Assembly: GCA_023231105.1 (NCBI GenBank)
Contig: JALNWB010000068.1
Coordinates: 1 to 19,108, forward strand
From: Ignavibacteriaceae bacterium
Lineage (GTDB): Bacteria; Bacteroidota; Ignavibacteria; Ignavibacteriales; Ignavibacteriaceae
Length of the DNA stretch: 19,108 nt
Direction of reading: 5' to 3'
A model generated the notes under the pieces. It had not been told where the DNA came from, made no database searches, and was given only the letters and a program-made list of their open reading frames with translations. How positions within the stretch are numbered: position 1 is the stretch's first letter; each line of letters begins with the position of its first letter. Positions 1 through 6,389 of this stretch are shown piece by piece. Position numbers and translations under genes: made by a program.

Positions 1-1
1 T

Positions 2-721
2 CTTACAATGGGAAATCCTTCAAGCGCAGTTACCGATATTAACTTCCCGGCAAATTATTTAATGAAAAAAGCTCAGTATGTTCTTTCGTATAACCGTGAT
101 AAGGGAGGGGCGAATTGGGCAGCCTGGCATTTAAACGCATCATGGCTTGGCAGTACTGCGCGTCAAGATGATTTCCGTGCAGATGCAACGTTACCAACCG
201 GATGGTATCAAGTGCAAGCAACAAGTTTTAGCGGCAGTGGTTACGACCGCGGACACATGTGTCCTTCGGCGGATAGAACTTTAACTGTTGCCGATAACTC
301 TGCAACGTTTTTAATGACGAATATGCTTCCGCAAGCGCCGAATAATAATCAAGGACCATGGGCTACTTTAGAAACCTATTGCCGCACACTCGTATCGCAA
401 GGAAAAGAATTATACATTTATTCGGGCGGTTACGGCTCGCAAGGCACTCTTGATGCCGGACATGTAAATGTTCCTACAAGAACCTGGAAAATTATTGTAG
501 TGTTGGATGAAGGCACAAATGATGTTGGTAGAGTTACAACTACCACACGCGTAATTGCAATTGATATGCCGAACAGCAATGCGCTTATTGCAAGAACTGA
601 TGACTGGAGAATCTACCGGATTTCGGTTGATTCACTCGAATCAATTCTGGGTTACGATTTCTTATCTTCAGTTTCAACTTCAATTCAATCGGTAATTGAA
701 AGTAGTGTAGATACTCTTTAA
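2..721 (+). CDS. DNA/RNA non-specific endonuclease, 5'-truncated by the window edge
   Basis: This is the C-terminal ~240 residues of a NUC1/Serratia-type metal-dependent nuclease (ββα-metal fold), which cleaves DNA and RNA without sequence specificity. Counting from the in-frame ATG at 8, the catalytic D-R-G-H motif is at residues 80-83, with H83 as general base. The metal-ligand Asn lies about 30 residues later in the N-N-N-Q-G-P-W stretch (112-118); both are intact. The frame is open to the left edge and the codons before the ATG read Leu-Thr, giving L-T-M-G-N-P-S, which I recall as interior sequence in this family. The true start and any export signal are therefore outside the window. There is no T9SS sorting domain at the C-terminus. 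Family members are usually secreted or periplasmic scavenging or toxin-like nucleases. It converges with the aldehyde dehydrogenase across an inverted repeat. Family call is strong; role is inferred. Confidence 0.9.
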   Translation, partial: LTMGNPSSAVTDINFPANYLMKKAQYVLSYNRDKGGANWAAWHLNASWLGSTARQDDFRADATLPTGWYQVQATSFSGSGYDRGHMCPSADRTLTVADNSATFLMTNMLPQAPNNNQGPWATLETYCRTLVSQGKELYIYSGGYGSQGTLDAGHVNVPTRTWKIIVVLDEGTNDVGRVTTTTRVIAIDMPNSNALIARTDDWRIYRISVDSLESILGYDFLSSVSTSIQSVIESSVDTL

Positions 722-723
722 TA

Positions 724-799
724 AATTGGACGCAGATTTGTTATGATCGCTGATGATCGGCGCAGATTATAAAAAATCTTAATTGATCTGCGTCCAATT
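724..799. repeat. Inverted repeat between convergent genes, possible bidirectional terminator
   Basis: Perfect 14-bp arms AATTGGACGCAGAT (724-737) and its complement (786-799) enclose a 48-base spacer that holds another CGCAGATT copy (760-767). It fills most of the gap between the stops of the nuclease (+) and the aldehyde dehydrogenase (-). The long spacer and lack of a clean T-tract make it a poor classical terminator. It looks more like an interspersed palindromic repeat that could end transcription from both sides. Confidence 0.6.
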
Positions 800-806
800 C
801 TTCTTA

Positions 807-2390
807 TCAATCTTTTCTAAAACTTCTCATAAAAACTTTTACTAGACTTATTGCTCCCTTTAAACGAAGCGACAAATCTTTTGAATAAAGAAAATTCATA
901 CCCCCTTTTAATCCGTCATAAACTTGTTTTGAATGAGGATGCCACCACATATTTTTTTGTAAACCAGGCATAATATCGTCTATCACTACACGTGGCTGCG
1001 TCATCGCTTCCAAACCAAGATAACCATGAGTTCTTCCATAGCCGGATTCTTTCCAGCCGCCCCAGGGAGTTTCCGCAAGTCCATGACTCATCAAATGATC
1101 GTTGATCATCACCGAACCAACCTCAAGTTGCGCCGCAATTTTGTGCGCCTTCGTTTTATCTTTTGTCCAGACTGATGCTGTTAAACCAAGTGAAGAATTA
1201 TTCGCCATTGTAATTGCTTCTTCAACTGATTTGAATTTAGTTACCGTTACAACCGGTCCAAATGTTTCTTCATTCTGTACGAGCATTTCGTTGTTTGCAT
1301 TTTCGATTACGGTTAACGGATGGAATAATCCTTGTTTCTCTTTTTCAATGTTATCTACAGTAAATATGGCTGCACCTTTTTCACGCGCATCGGCAACATG
1401 TTTTTTAACTGTATCCAATTGTTTTTCAGTTGTTAACGAACCAACGGTAACGTTAAAGTTTTTATCAGCGCCGACATTCATTTCATTTAATTTCTTTTTA
1501 AGCAAAGTGACGAAAGAATCGTAAATTATTTCGTCAACATAAATGCGCTCAACACCGGCGCATGATTGCCCCGCATTTGAAAAACCAGCCCAAATTGCGC
1601 CGCTTACTGCGCGGTAAAGATTTGCATCATCACAAACGATCATCGCATCGTTACCGCCAAGTTCCAGCGAAATGGGGAGAAGTTTTTCACTCGCTTTTTT
1701 CATTAATTGTTTACCAACGGGCACTGAACCGGTGAAAAATAATTTATCAATTCCAGAATCAATAAAAGCGTCTCCGGCTATATTGCCGGGAATGTTGAGG
1801 AAATGAAATAATCCGTTGGGCAATTCACCAGCATCAATACAAGCTTTTAGCGCTTTTCCGACTTCAAGTGTCTGAGTTGCGGTTTTCAGAATAACGGCAT
1901 TTCCGGAAATTAATGCCATCGCAACTTCATGGAAGGGAATCGCAAAGGGATAATTCCACGGACTTATAATTCCAATCACTCCGTAGGGAACGCGGTCAAC
2001 GTAAGAACGTTTGTTGATGGTGAGAATACTTCCACCGCTGAGTGTTTTTCTTTCTAAAACAGATTCAGCATTTTTTGCGTAATAAGTTATTGCCATTGCC
2101 GAGGCAAGCACTTCGGTACTGATGGCATCAACTTTTGTTTTGCCGGAATCTTTTGAAATGATTTCTGAAATATCATCGGCGTGTGCGACAAGATAATCGC
2201 GGATTTTGAAAAGATGTTTTGCCCGTTCCGTAAAACTTTTTTCCCTCCAAACCTTTTGCGCGGTTCTTGATTCGCTTACAGCGTTCTGCAAATCTACAAT
2301 TGAATTTTCTTTTGTACTGCCGATAACTTCTCCCGTGGCGGGATTGGTTGATGTTGTCCTTTTTTCCGTTGCTAAATCTTGTTCGTTCAT
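807..2390 (-). CDS. NAD(P)-dependent aldehyde dehydrogenase family protein
   Basis: A 527-residue ALDH-superfamily enzyme, which oxidises an aldehyde to the carboxylate with NAD(P)+ in the cytoplasm. In order: S-P-W-N-Y-P with the oxyanion Asn at 146; Lys169 in L-K-T-A for cofactor binding; the G-S-V-P-V-G dinucleotide loop at 221-226; catalytic Glu243 in E-L-G-G; catalytic Cys277 in G-Q-S-C-A-G. All key residues are present. I chose the start at 2390 rather than the in-frame ATG at 2450 because AAGGAAG (complement of 2398-2404) lies 7 bases upstream and the extra 20 residues are not ALDH-like. The ~50-residue tail after the catalytic domain (W-W-H-P-H, basic end) is longer than in typical ~480-residue members and might contact a membrane or partner. 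The substrate cannot be read from sequence; succinate-semialdehyde-type or fatty-aldehyde-type are both possible. It diverges from the DUF1569 gene. Confidence 0.92.
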   Translation of the reverse strand: MNEQDLATEKRTTSTNPATGEVIGSTKENSIVDLQNAVSESRTAQKVWREKSFTERAKHLFKIRDYLVAHADDISEIISKDSGKTKVDAISTEVLASAMAITYYAKNAESVLERKTLSGGSILTINKRSYVDRVPYGVIGIISPWNYPFAIPFHEVAMALISGNAVILKTATQTLEVGKALKACIDAGELPNGLFHFLNIPGNIAGDAFIDSGIDKLFFTGSVPVGKQLMKKASEKLLPISLELGGNDAMIVCDDANLYRAVSGAIWAGFSNAGQSCAGVERIYVDEIIYDSFVTLLKKKLNEMNVGADKNFNVTVGSLTTEKQLDTVKKHVADAREKGAAIFTVDNIEKEKQGLFHPLTVIENANNEMLVQNEETFGPVVTVTKFKSVEEAITMANNSSLGLTASVWTKDKTKAHKIAAQLEVGSVMINDHLMSHGLAETPWGGWKESGYGRTHGYLGLEAMTQPRVVIDDIMPGLQKNMWWHPHSKQVYDGLKGGMNFLYSKDLSLRLKGAISLVKVFMRSFRKD

Positions 2391-2397
2391 TTTCAAT

Positions 2398-2404
2398 CTT
2401 CCTT
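2398..2404 (-). promoter_or_regulatory. Ribosome binding site deciding the ALDH start
   Basis: On the minus strand this reads AAGGAAG, 7 bases before the ATG at 2388-2390. It favours the shorter ALDH reading over the upstream in-frame ATG at 2450, which has no comparable site. Confidence 0.7.
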
Positions 2405-2473
2405 TTATCTTGCAAGTAAAGTTAATTAAAACTAATTTTTCCGCGAACAAAAATAATTATGGAATGAAAACGG

Positions 2474-2935
2474 ATGAAAAATATTCTAATTGCTCAAAAC
2501 AGAGAAGAAATTTTAGGAAGAATAAACAATCTTAAAGAAACAGACGCAGCTTTATGGGGGAAAATGTCTGTAAATAAAATGCTCTGCCATTTAGCTGATC
2601 AGATCAGGGTTGCGACTAACCAAATTAAGGTTAAGGATTTCAGCAATTTCTTTTCTCGAACAATTGCTTCCAAGATTGTGTTACTTGGTATTCCTGCGCC
2701 AAAAGGGAAAATAAAAACTTTTCCTGAAATCGATTTAGCAAAAGGGAACGGAACAAAACCCACAACATTTGAAAACGACAGATCACAGTTGAAAGAAATT
2801 GTTTCCGGCTTTATTGAGAAGGACAACAGCTTTAATTATCAACCTCACGGCGCATTCGGTCCATTTACAAAAGAGCAATGGGGGAGAATAATCTACATCC
2901 ATTTTGATCATCATTTAAAACAGTTTGGAGCATAG
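2474..2935 (+). CDS. DUF1569 family protein (DinB-like four-helix bundle)
   Basis: A 153-residue protein resembling the DUF1569 family of the DinB/YfiT superfamily. Visible hallmarks are the N-terminal W-G-K-M-S-V-N-K-M-L-C-H-L stretch with His39 and the C-terminal Y-I-H-F-D-H-H-L-K-Q-F-G with His143, His146 and His147. His39, His143 and His147 are spaced as expected for a three-His metal site. Superfamily members include metal-dependent thiol S-transferases and hydrolases; the activity of DUF1569 itself is not known to me. No strong ribosome binding site precedes the ATG, so the start is the least certain part. It diverges from ALDH (83-base gap) and its stop lies only 7 bases from the stop of the convergent SDR gene. 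No signal peptide or membrane segment is visible, so it is probably cytoplasmic. Confidence 0.8.
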   Translation: MKNILIAQNREEILGRINNLKETDAALWGKMSVNKMLCHLADQIRVATNQIKVKDFSNFFSRTIASKIVLLGIPAPKGKIKTFPEIDLAKGNGTKPTTFENDRSQLKEIVSGFIEKDNSFNYQPHGAFGPFTKEQWGRIIYIHFDHHLKQFGA

Positions 2936-2942
2936 ATAGAAA

Positions 2943-3767
2943 TTACTTTCTTCCCGTCCATGTTTTCATACTTTGCGGAACGCCGAAAATGATCATCAGT
3001 TTTTGGAACCATGAATCAGGTAACAACCCGCGCAAGCGTGGATTTAAATTTAAAGTAACCGGACGCTTCGGAGAATATCTTCCTTTCTTTAATGCTGATT
3101 CCACAATCGTCTTTGCAATAACATCATGGTCTTTTAATAAAGGAACGATGAGATTTCCCGGGAAGCCAAGTTTTGCGCCGTGGAATAATCCTTGCGCAAT
3201 ATAACTTGGATGCACGGAAGAATATTTTACCCCGGTTTTTCCATTGTTGTAAGCTTCAAAGCGAAGCGATTCGGTTAGACCCCACACTGCCCATTTTGTT
3301 GCGGTATAAACTGCTAAGCCGGGAACGCCGAGCGTTGCCGAAGCTGAAGATAAATTGACAATATGTCCAACATTTCGTTCATACATTTGCGGAAGGAAAG
3401 CGCGGATTGTATAAACAAGCGAAGTTAAATTTACAGCAATGGTTTTTTCCCATTCTTCATCTGTTCCGTCTAAAAGTTCTCCGCCGAAAACGATTCCGGC
3501 GTTATTAACAAGAATATCAACTTTACCCATTTCCTGTTTGGCAATTTCCGCTAAAGCATAAACGCGGACTTTATCGGTAACATCGCATTGATGCGCAAAA
3601 ACTTTTCCGCCGAGTTTTTCAAGTTCTGTTTTAGCTTGATTTAGAGCCTCAAGATTCATATCCCATAATGTTACCGTAGCGCCTTCTTTGATTAGCCGTT
3701 TACAAGTTGCGAGACCGATTCCCATTGCGCCGCCGGTTACAACAGCAGATGAAGATTGTAAATTCAT
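2943..3767 (-). CDS. Short-chain dehydrogenase/reductase (SDR) family oxidoreductase
   Basis: A 274-residue classical SDR, an NAD(P)-dependent oxidoreductase acting on an alcohol/carbonyl pair. It shows the Rossmann T-G-G-A-M-G-I-G motif (11-18), Asp36 at the end of the second strand (suggesting NAD(H) over NADP(H)), C-D-V at 61-63, N-N-A-G at 88-91, Asn113, Ser141, and the catalytic Y-T-A-T-K (Tyr154, Lys158). The tetrad Asn-Ser-Tyr-Lys is complete. The C-terminal extension of about 30 residues is basic and aromatic, as in SDRs of lipid or retinol-dehydrogenase type, so a hydrophobic substrate is plausible. The start has a strong AGAAGGAAGA site just upstream. It diverges from the DinB gene across 82 bases. 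Family is sure; substrate is unknown. Confidence 0.92.
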   Translation of the reverse strand: MNLQSSSAVVTGGAMGIGLATCKRLIKEGATVTLWDMNLEALNQAKTELEKLGGKVFAHQCDVTDKVRVYALAEIAKQEMGKVDILVNNAGIVFGGELLDGTDEEWEKTIAVNLTSLVYTIRAFLPQMYERNVGHIVNLSSASATLGVPGLAVYTATKWAVWGLTESLRFEAYNNGKTGVKYSSVHPSYIAQGLFHGAKLGFPGNLIVPLLKDHDVIAKTIVESALKKGRYSPKRPVTLNLNPRLRGLLPDSWFQKLMIIFGVPQSMKTWTGRK

Positions 3768-3849
3768 TTTTCTTCCTTCTAAATAATTTTTCTTAGAGAA
3801 AATTACTTAATTTAATTCATCAAATCATAAACAATTTGAAGGAAATAAA

Positions 3850-4350
3850 ATGTTTACGTCAATTCAGGAAGCTCTTAAAGAATTGCAAAACGAAAGCGAT
3901 GCAACGCAAAAACTTTTTAAAAATCTTACTGACGATTCACTCTCACAAAAAGTTTATGCTGAAGGAAGAACTCTCGCACGGTTAGTCTGGCACATCGTTA
4001 CTTCAATTGTTGAGATGATGAATAAAACTGATTTAAAAATTACTGAGGTTGCTGAAGACGCTCCGATTCCCGCAACGGCAAATGAAATTTTGGAAGCTTA
4101 TCAAAAAGTTTCCGCTTCACTTTTAGCGCAGATTAATGAAAAATGGAAAAACGAAAGTCTGGTTGAAGTGCTTAATATGTACGGAGAAGATTGGTCGAAA
4201 AACACTATTCTTGTTGTTCTGATGAAACATGAAATTCATCACCGCGCGCAAATGACGGTGTTGATGAGACAAGCCGGTCTGAAGGTTCCCGGGTTATACG
4301 GACCCGCAAAAGAGGAATGGTCACAGTACAATATGCCTCCGATGGAATAA
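3850..4350 (+). CDS. DinB family protein (putative metal-dependent S-transferase/hydrolase)
   Basis: A 166-residue all-helical DinB-superfamily protein. The metal triad is visible as His48 in L-V-W-H-I, and His127 and His131 in K-H-E-I-H-H-R-A-Q-M, a very typical DinB C-terminal helix. Characterised relatives include thiol-dependent transferases that conjugate low-molecular-weight thiols to electrophiles, and damage-inducible proteins of unknown activity. GAAGGAA at 3838-3844 lies 5 bases before the ATG and fixes the start. It heads a same-strand series with the OsmC gene 71 bases downstream; the two may be co-transcribed. No export signal is seen. The specific substrate cannot be told. Confidence 0.88.
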   Translation: MFTSIQEALKELQNESDATQKLFKNLTDDSLSQKVYAEGRTLARLVWHIVTSIVEMMNKTDLKITEVAEDAPIPATANEILEAYQKVSASLLAQINEKWKNESLVEVLNMYGEDWSKNTILVVLMKHEIHHRAQMTVLMRQAGLKVPGLYGPAKEEWSQYNMPPME

Positions 4351-4379
4351 TATTTTGAAGCGTATTTTGGTTTTGTGAA

Positions 4380-4410
4380 TCAAATAAAAAACAAAAAATA
4401 TTTTATTTGA
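4380..4410 (+). promoter_or_regulatory. AT-only hairpin immediately before the osmC ribosome binding site
   Basis: Perfect 10-bp arms TCAAATAAAA (4380-4389) and TTTTATTTGA (4401-4410) enclose an 11-base loop. The right arm ends directly against the AAGGA site (4411-4415) of the OsmC gene. It could be a weak terminator for the DinB transcript, a leader hairpin near the ribosome binding site, or chance in AT-rich DNA. Confidence 0.3.
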
Positions 4411-4421
4411 AAGGAAAAATT

Positions 4422-4853
4422 ATGGCAACGAAAAAAGCATTTGTAAAACAAGTTAAGGGAATCACCTTCGTCGGGAAAACCGATTCAAACCATTGGATAA
4501 CTATGGATGGTCCGGAAGAATTTGGAGGAAGCAATGCGGGAATTCGTCCGAAAGAATTATTATTGCTCGGACTCGGCGGCTGCACCGGAAGTGATGTTGC
4601 TTCAATTCTTGGAAAGAAAAAAGTAAAACTTGATGGATTTGAAATGAACATTACATCGGAAGTTGCAGACGAACATCCGCAGGTGTTTACAAAAATTCAT
4701 ATTGAGTATGTATTCCAAGGGAAAAATCTCCCGAAGGAAGCAATTGAAAAGGCGATTGAACTTTCGCAAACAAAATATTGCTCGGTAACTAAAATGCTTG
4801 AAAAAGCTGCGGAAGTTTCGCACAGTTACAAAATTGTGGAAACACAAGAATGA
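4422..4853 (+). CDS. OsmC family protein (thiol peroxidase-type)
   Basis: A 143-residue OsmC/Ohr-superfamily protein. Members reduce organic hydroperoxides with a reactive cysteine pair at the dimer interface. Two cysteines stand in the expected places: Cys54 in G-L-G-G-C-T-G-S-D-V at the start of the central helix, and Cys120 in K-Y-C-S-V-T-K-M-L. The pattern (G-G-C-T plus C-S-V-x-K) fits the general OsmC/YhfA-like branch better than Ohr. A TTG in frame at 4407 is less likely than the ATG at 4422, which has AAGGA at 4411-4415. Gene order DinB then OsmC suggests oxidative or electrophile stress. The C-terminal codons overlap a 28-codon reading frame by ATGA. Cytoplasmic; catalytic activity is inferred from family. 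Confidence 0.92.
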   Translation: MATKKAFVKQVKGITFVGKTDSNHWITMDGPEEFGGSNAGIRPKELLLLGLGGCTGSDVASILGKKKVKLDGFEMNITSEVADEHPQVFTKIHIEYVFQGKNLPKEAIEKAIELSQTKYCSVTKMLEKAAEVSHSYKIVETQE

Positions 4854-4936
4854 GTAGTAACCCGGATTTAGTAGAACTTGATAATGAATGGATGGATAAA
4901 AGCGGTTTTGAATTGAACAGGCGAATGATTGAATGA
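4850..4936 (+). pseudogene. Possible 28-codon remnant overlapping the osmC stop
   Basis: The osmC stop sits inside ATGA (4850-4853), and the ATG opens a 28-codon frame with protein-like, acidic composition (starting M-S-S-N-P-D-L-V-E-L). It runs into the AATGATTG octamer repeat and stops there. It may be a translationally coupled gene cut short when the repeat arrived, a real small protein, or chance. I do not recognise it. Confidence 0.25.
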
Positions 4937-5016
4937 TTGAATGAGTGAATGAAAATCATTCAAATGATAACATATTAAAATAAATAGCATTCATCCATGC
5001 ATCCATTCAATCATGC
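4921..5016. repeat. Octanucleotide-based imperfect inverted repeat
   Basis: The left arm (about 4924-4955) consists of four octamers: AATGATTG twice, AATGAGTG and AATGAAAA. The right arm (about 4987-5016) is an imperfect reverse complement with CATTCATC, CATGCATC and CATTCAAT units. Together they could form a long, mismatched hairpin with about 35 bases between the arms. It accounts for most of the largest gene-free stretch (4854-5077); nothing else is seen there apart from a possible promoter and the short frame at 4850-4936. Confidence 0.65.
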
Positions 5017-5018
5017 TC

Positions 5019-5045
5019 TTGGATTTTGTGTTGCAAGTTTATAAT
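5019..5045 (+). promoter_or_regulatory. Candidate promoter for the membrane-protein gene
   Basis: TTGGAT (5019-5024) and a perfect TATAAT (5040-5045) are separated by 15 bases, shorter than the 17 usual for a sigma-70-type promoter. It lies 32 bases before the ATG at 5078. Placement is good and spacing poor. Confidence 0.35.
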
Positions 5046-5077
5046 TAATTAATTCTCTAATTAACCCGGATTCTGTT

Positions 5078-5905
5078 ATGAATAAAAACGTTCTCTTTTG
5101 GATTTTAGCTTTTGTTATTACGGTTGCTTCGGCGTATTATCAACGCGTAACGGGTCCTACGTATCCGCTTTCCGGGAAAATCAAATTGGCAAACGAAGAA
5201 ATAAAATATAAACTAGATAGAACACATTCAGGTTTTTCTAATCAACAAGTTAAGTTGTACGTCAAAGACAAAAATGTTTCCGGAAATATTTTTTGGAAGC
5301 GTTACAAAACAGACGATGAATGGACAAAAGTAGAAATGATCCGGCGGAATGATTCTCTCGTTGCAGAAATGCCTGCCCAACCTTCTGCCGGAAAGTTGAT
5401 GTACAAGGTATCATTGAACGCTAACGGACAAGAATTCAGTTTAAGCGAACAACCGGTGGTTATCCGCTTTAAAGGTGACGTGCCGCTTTGGATTCTCATT
5501 CCTCATGTATTCTTTATGTTCTCATCAATGCTTCTTTCTACAAGAACAGGATTGGAAATATTTAACGATGCCGTTAAAGCAAAAAAGTTAATGTTCGTAA
5601 CTCTCTCATTTCTTTTGTTAGGCGGATTCCTTTTCGGACCGATCGTTCAAAAATATGCCTTTGGAGAATTTTGGACAGGTGTTCCTTTCGGTTACGACTT
5701 AACTGATAACAAAACGTTAATTGCGCTGGTAGGCTGGATTATAGCGGCTGTAATGTTTCTAAAAAAGAAAAACGAAAAGTTTTGGATTACGTTTGCCGCT
5801 GTACTAATGCTCGTTATTTTTCTGATCCCGCACAGCATTCTCGGTTCTGAACTTGATTATAAAAAACTCGACAAAGAAAAAACAAAAGTAGAAAACGTTA
5901 AGTGA
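5078..5905 (+). CDS. Membrane protein of unknown function with a periplasmic β-rich domain
   Basis: I do not recognise a named family. The 275-residue product has an N-terminal hydrophobic anchor (about 5-22), then ~110 hydrophilic residues (25-134) with β-strand character. The end of that region (A-G-K-L-M-Y-K-V-S-L-N and V-V-I-R-F-K) resembles an Ig/fibronectin-type fold. Four further hydrophobic segments follow at about 136-155, 171-189, 213-228 and 235-256. A charged C-terminal tail closes the protein. Two histidines, His143 and His252, stand at the starts or ends of membrane segments and could bind a cofactor, but that is speculation. The segment F-G-E-F-W-T-G-V-P-F-G-Y-D-L between the third and fourth segments looks conserved and loop-like. 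No clear ribosome binding site is seen. It is followed by the VOC gene 80 bases on. Confidence 0.75.
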   Translation: MNKNVLFWILAFVITVASAYYQRVTGPTYPLSGKIKLANEEIKYKLDRTHSGFSNQQVKLYVKDKNVSGNIFWKRYKTDDEWTKVEMIRRNDSLVAEMPAQPSAGKLMYKVSLNANGQEFSLSEQPVVIRFKGDVPLWILIPHVFFMFSSMLLSTRTGLEIFNDAVKAKKLMFVTLSFLLLGGFLFGPIVQKYAFGEFWTGVPFGYDLTDNKTLIALVGWIIAAVMFLKKKNEKFWITFAAVLMLVIFLIPHSILGSELDYKKLDKEKTKVENVK

Positions 5906-5906
5906 T

Positions 5907-5922
5907 CTTTGCATTTGCAAAG
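5907..5922. repeat. Small palindrome after the membrane-protein stop
   Basis: CTTTGCATTTGCAAAG has 7-bp perfect arms around TT, starting 1 base after the stop codon. There is no T-tract, so it is at best a weak terminator or an operator-like site in front of the VOC gene. Confidence 0.3.
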
Positions 5923-5924
5923 TA

Positions 5925-5956
5925 TTGACAGAAACTTTAATTTTTAACGGTAAAAT
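5925..5956 (+). promoter_or_regulatory. Weak candidate promoter for the VOC gene
   Basis: A consensus TTGACA (5925-5930) is followed by TAAAAT (5951-5956) at a 20-base spacing, longer than ideal. It directly follows the 5907-5922 palindrome and lies 29 bases before the ATG. The -35 match is good; the whole is uncertain. Confidence 0.25.
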
Positions 5957-5985
5957 TCAAAATTAAAAAGAACGGATAGTATTTT

Positions 5986-6336
5986 ATGGCTAATCAATTT
6001 ATCGCTCATGTTGAAATTCCCTCAACAAATCTTGAGGCTTCGAAAGAGTTTTATAAAAAAGTTTTAGACTGGGACTTGAAAGATTTCGGAAACGGATATT
6101 TGCTGTTTAATTCTCATCAAGGAATTACAATTGGTTTACGAAAAGTAGAAAAAGTAAACAGTGGTGATACGACTATTTTTCATGTTCATGTTGATGATAT
6201 TGAACATACGCTTGATAAAGTTAAAACTGCCGGTGGAAAAGTTTTTCGTGAAAAAACAGTCATCCCGGTTTATGGCTGGTATGCGCTTTTAAAAGATAAT
6301 GTCGGAAATATCATCGGACTTTTTCAATCGCACTAA
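5986..6336 (+). CDS. VOC family protein (glyoxalase/bleomycin-resistance fold)
   Basis: A 116-residue single-domain member of the vicinal oxygen chelate superfamily, built from two βαβββ modules and normally a dimer. Visible elements are H-V-E-I-P-S-T-N with His8, the E-F-Y-K-K-V-L-D-W-D helix, H-V-H-V-D-D (His66, His68) and the closing D-N-V-G-N-I-I-G-L-F-Q. The position that usually carries the last metal-ligand Glu (I-E-L-F/W) is Gly111 here, so a classical metal-dependent glyoxalase I reaction is doubtful. Many short proteins of this G-L-F-Q type are annotated only as VOC family. The start has only a weak upstream site. It converges with alaS over a strong inverted repeat. Family sure, activity unknown. 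Confidence 0.88.
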   Translation: MANQFIAHVEIPSTNLEASKEFYKKVLDWDLKDFGNGYLLFNSHQGITIGLRKVEKVNSGDTTIFHVHVDDIEHTLDKVKTAGGKVFREKTVIPVYGWYALLKDNVGNIIGLFQSH

Positions 6337-6342
6337 ATTTTT

Positions 6343-6386
6343 CTTTGCGTCTTTGCGGTAAAAATATTCACCGCAAAGACGCAAAG
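6343..6386. terminator. Perfect 17-bp inverted repeat between VOC gene and alaS
   Basis: Arms CTTTGCGTCTTTGCGGT (6343-6359) and its exact complement (6370-6386) flank a 10-base AT-rich loop. It nearly fills the 53 bases between two convergent stops, so it probably ends transcription from both sides. The arms are GC-richer than the surroundings and the GCAAAGACGCAAAG motif resembles an interspersed genomic repeat. Confidence 0.7.
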
Positions 6387-6389
6387 TAA

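Noticed and set aside
2..721. Nuclease as a toxin with an immunity partner (polymorphic toxin system)
   Set aside because: No small immunity-like gene follows; the next gene is a convergent ALDH, and the N-terminal part is not visible.
1102..1524. 140-codon plus-strand reading frame inside the aldehyde dehydrogenase gene
   Set aside because: It is antisense to a clearly coding ALDH region, has no start signal and no recognisable protein features.
2390..2450. N-terminal 20-residue extension of the ALDH
   Set aside because: The ATG at 2450 has no ribosome binding site, whereas AAGGAAG sits correctly before the ATG at 2390.
4921..5016. Possible CRISPR array in the octamer repeat region
   Set aside because: Units are 8 bases, contiguous and inverted, without spacers; no cas gene is nearby.
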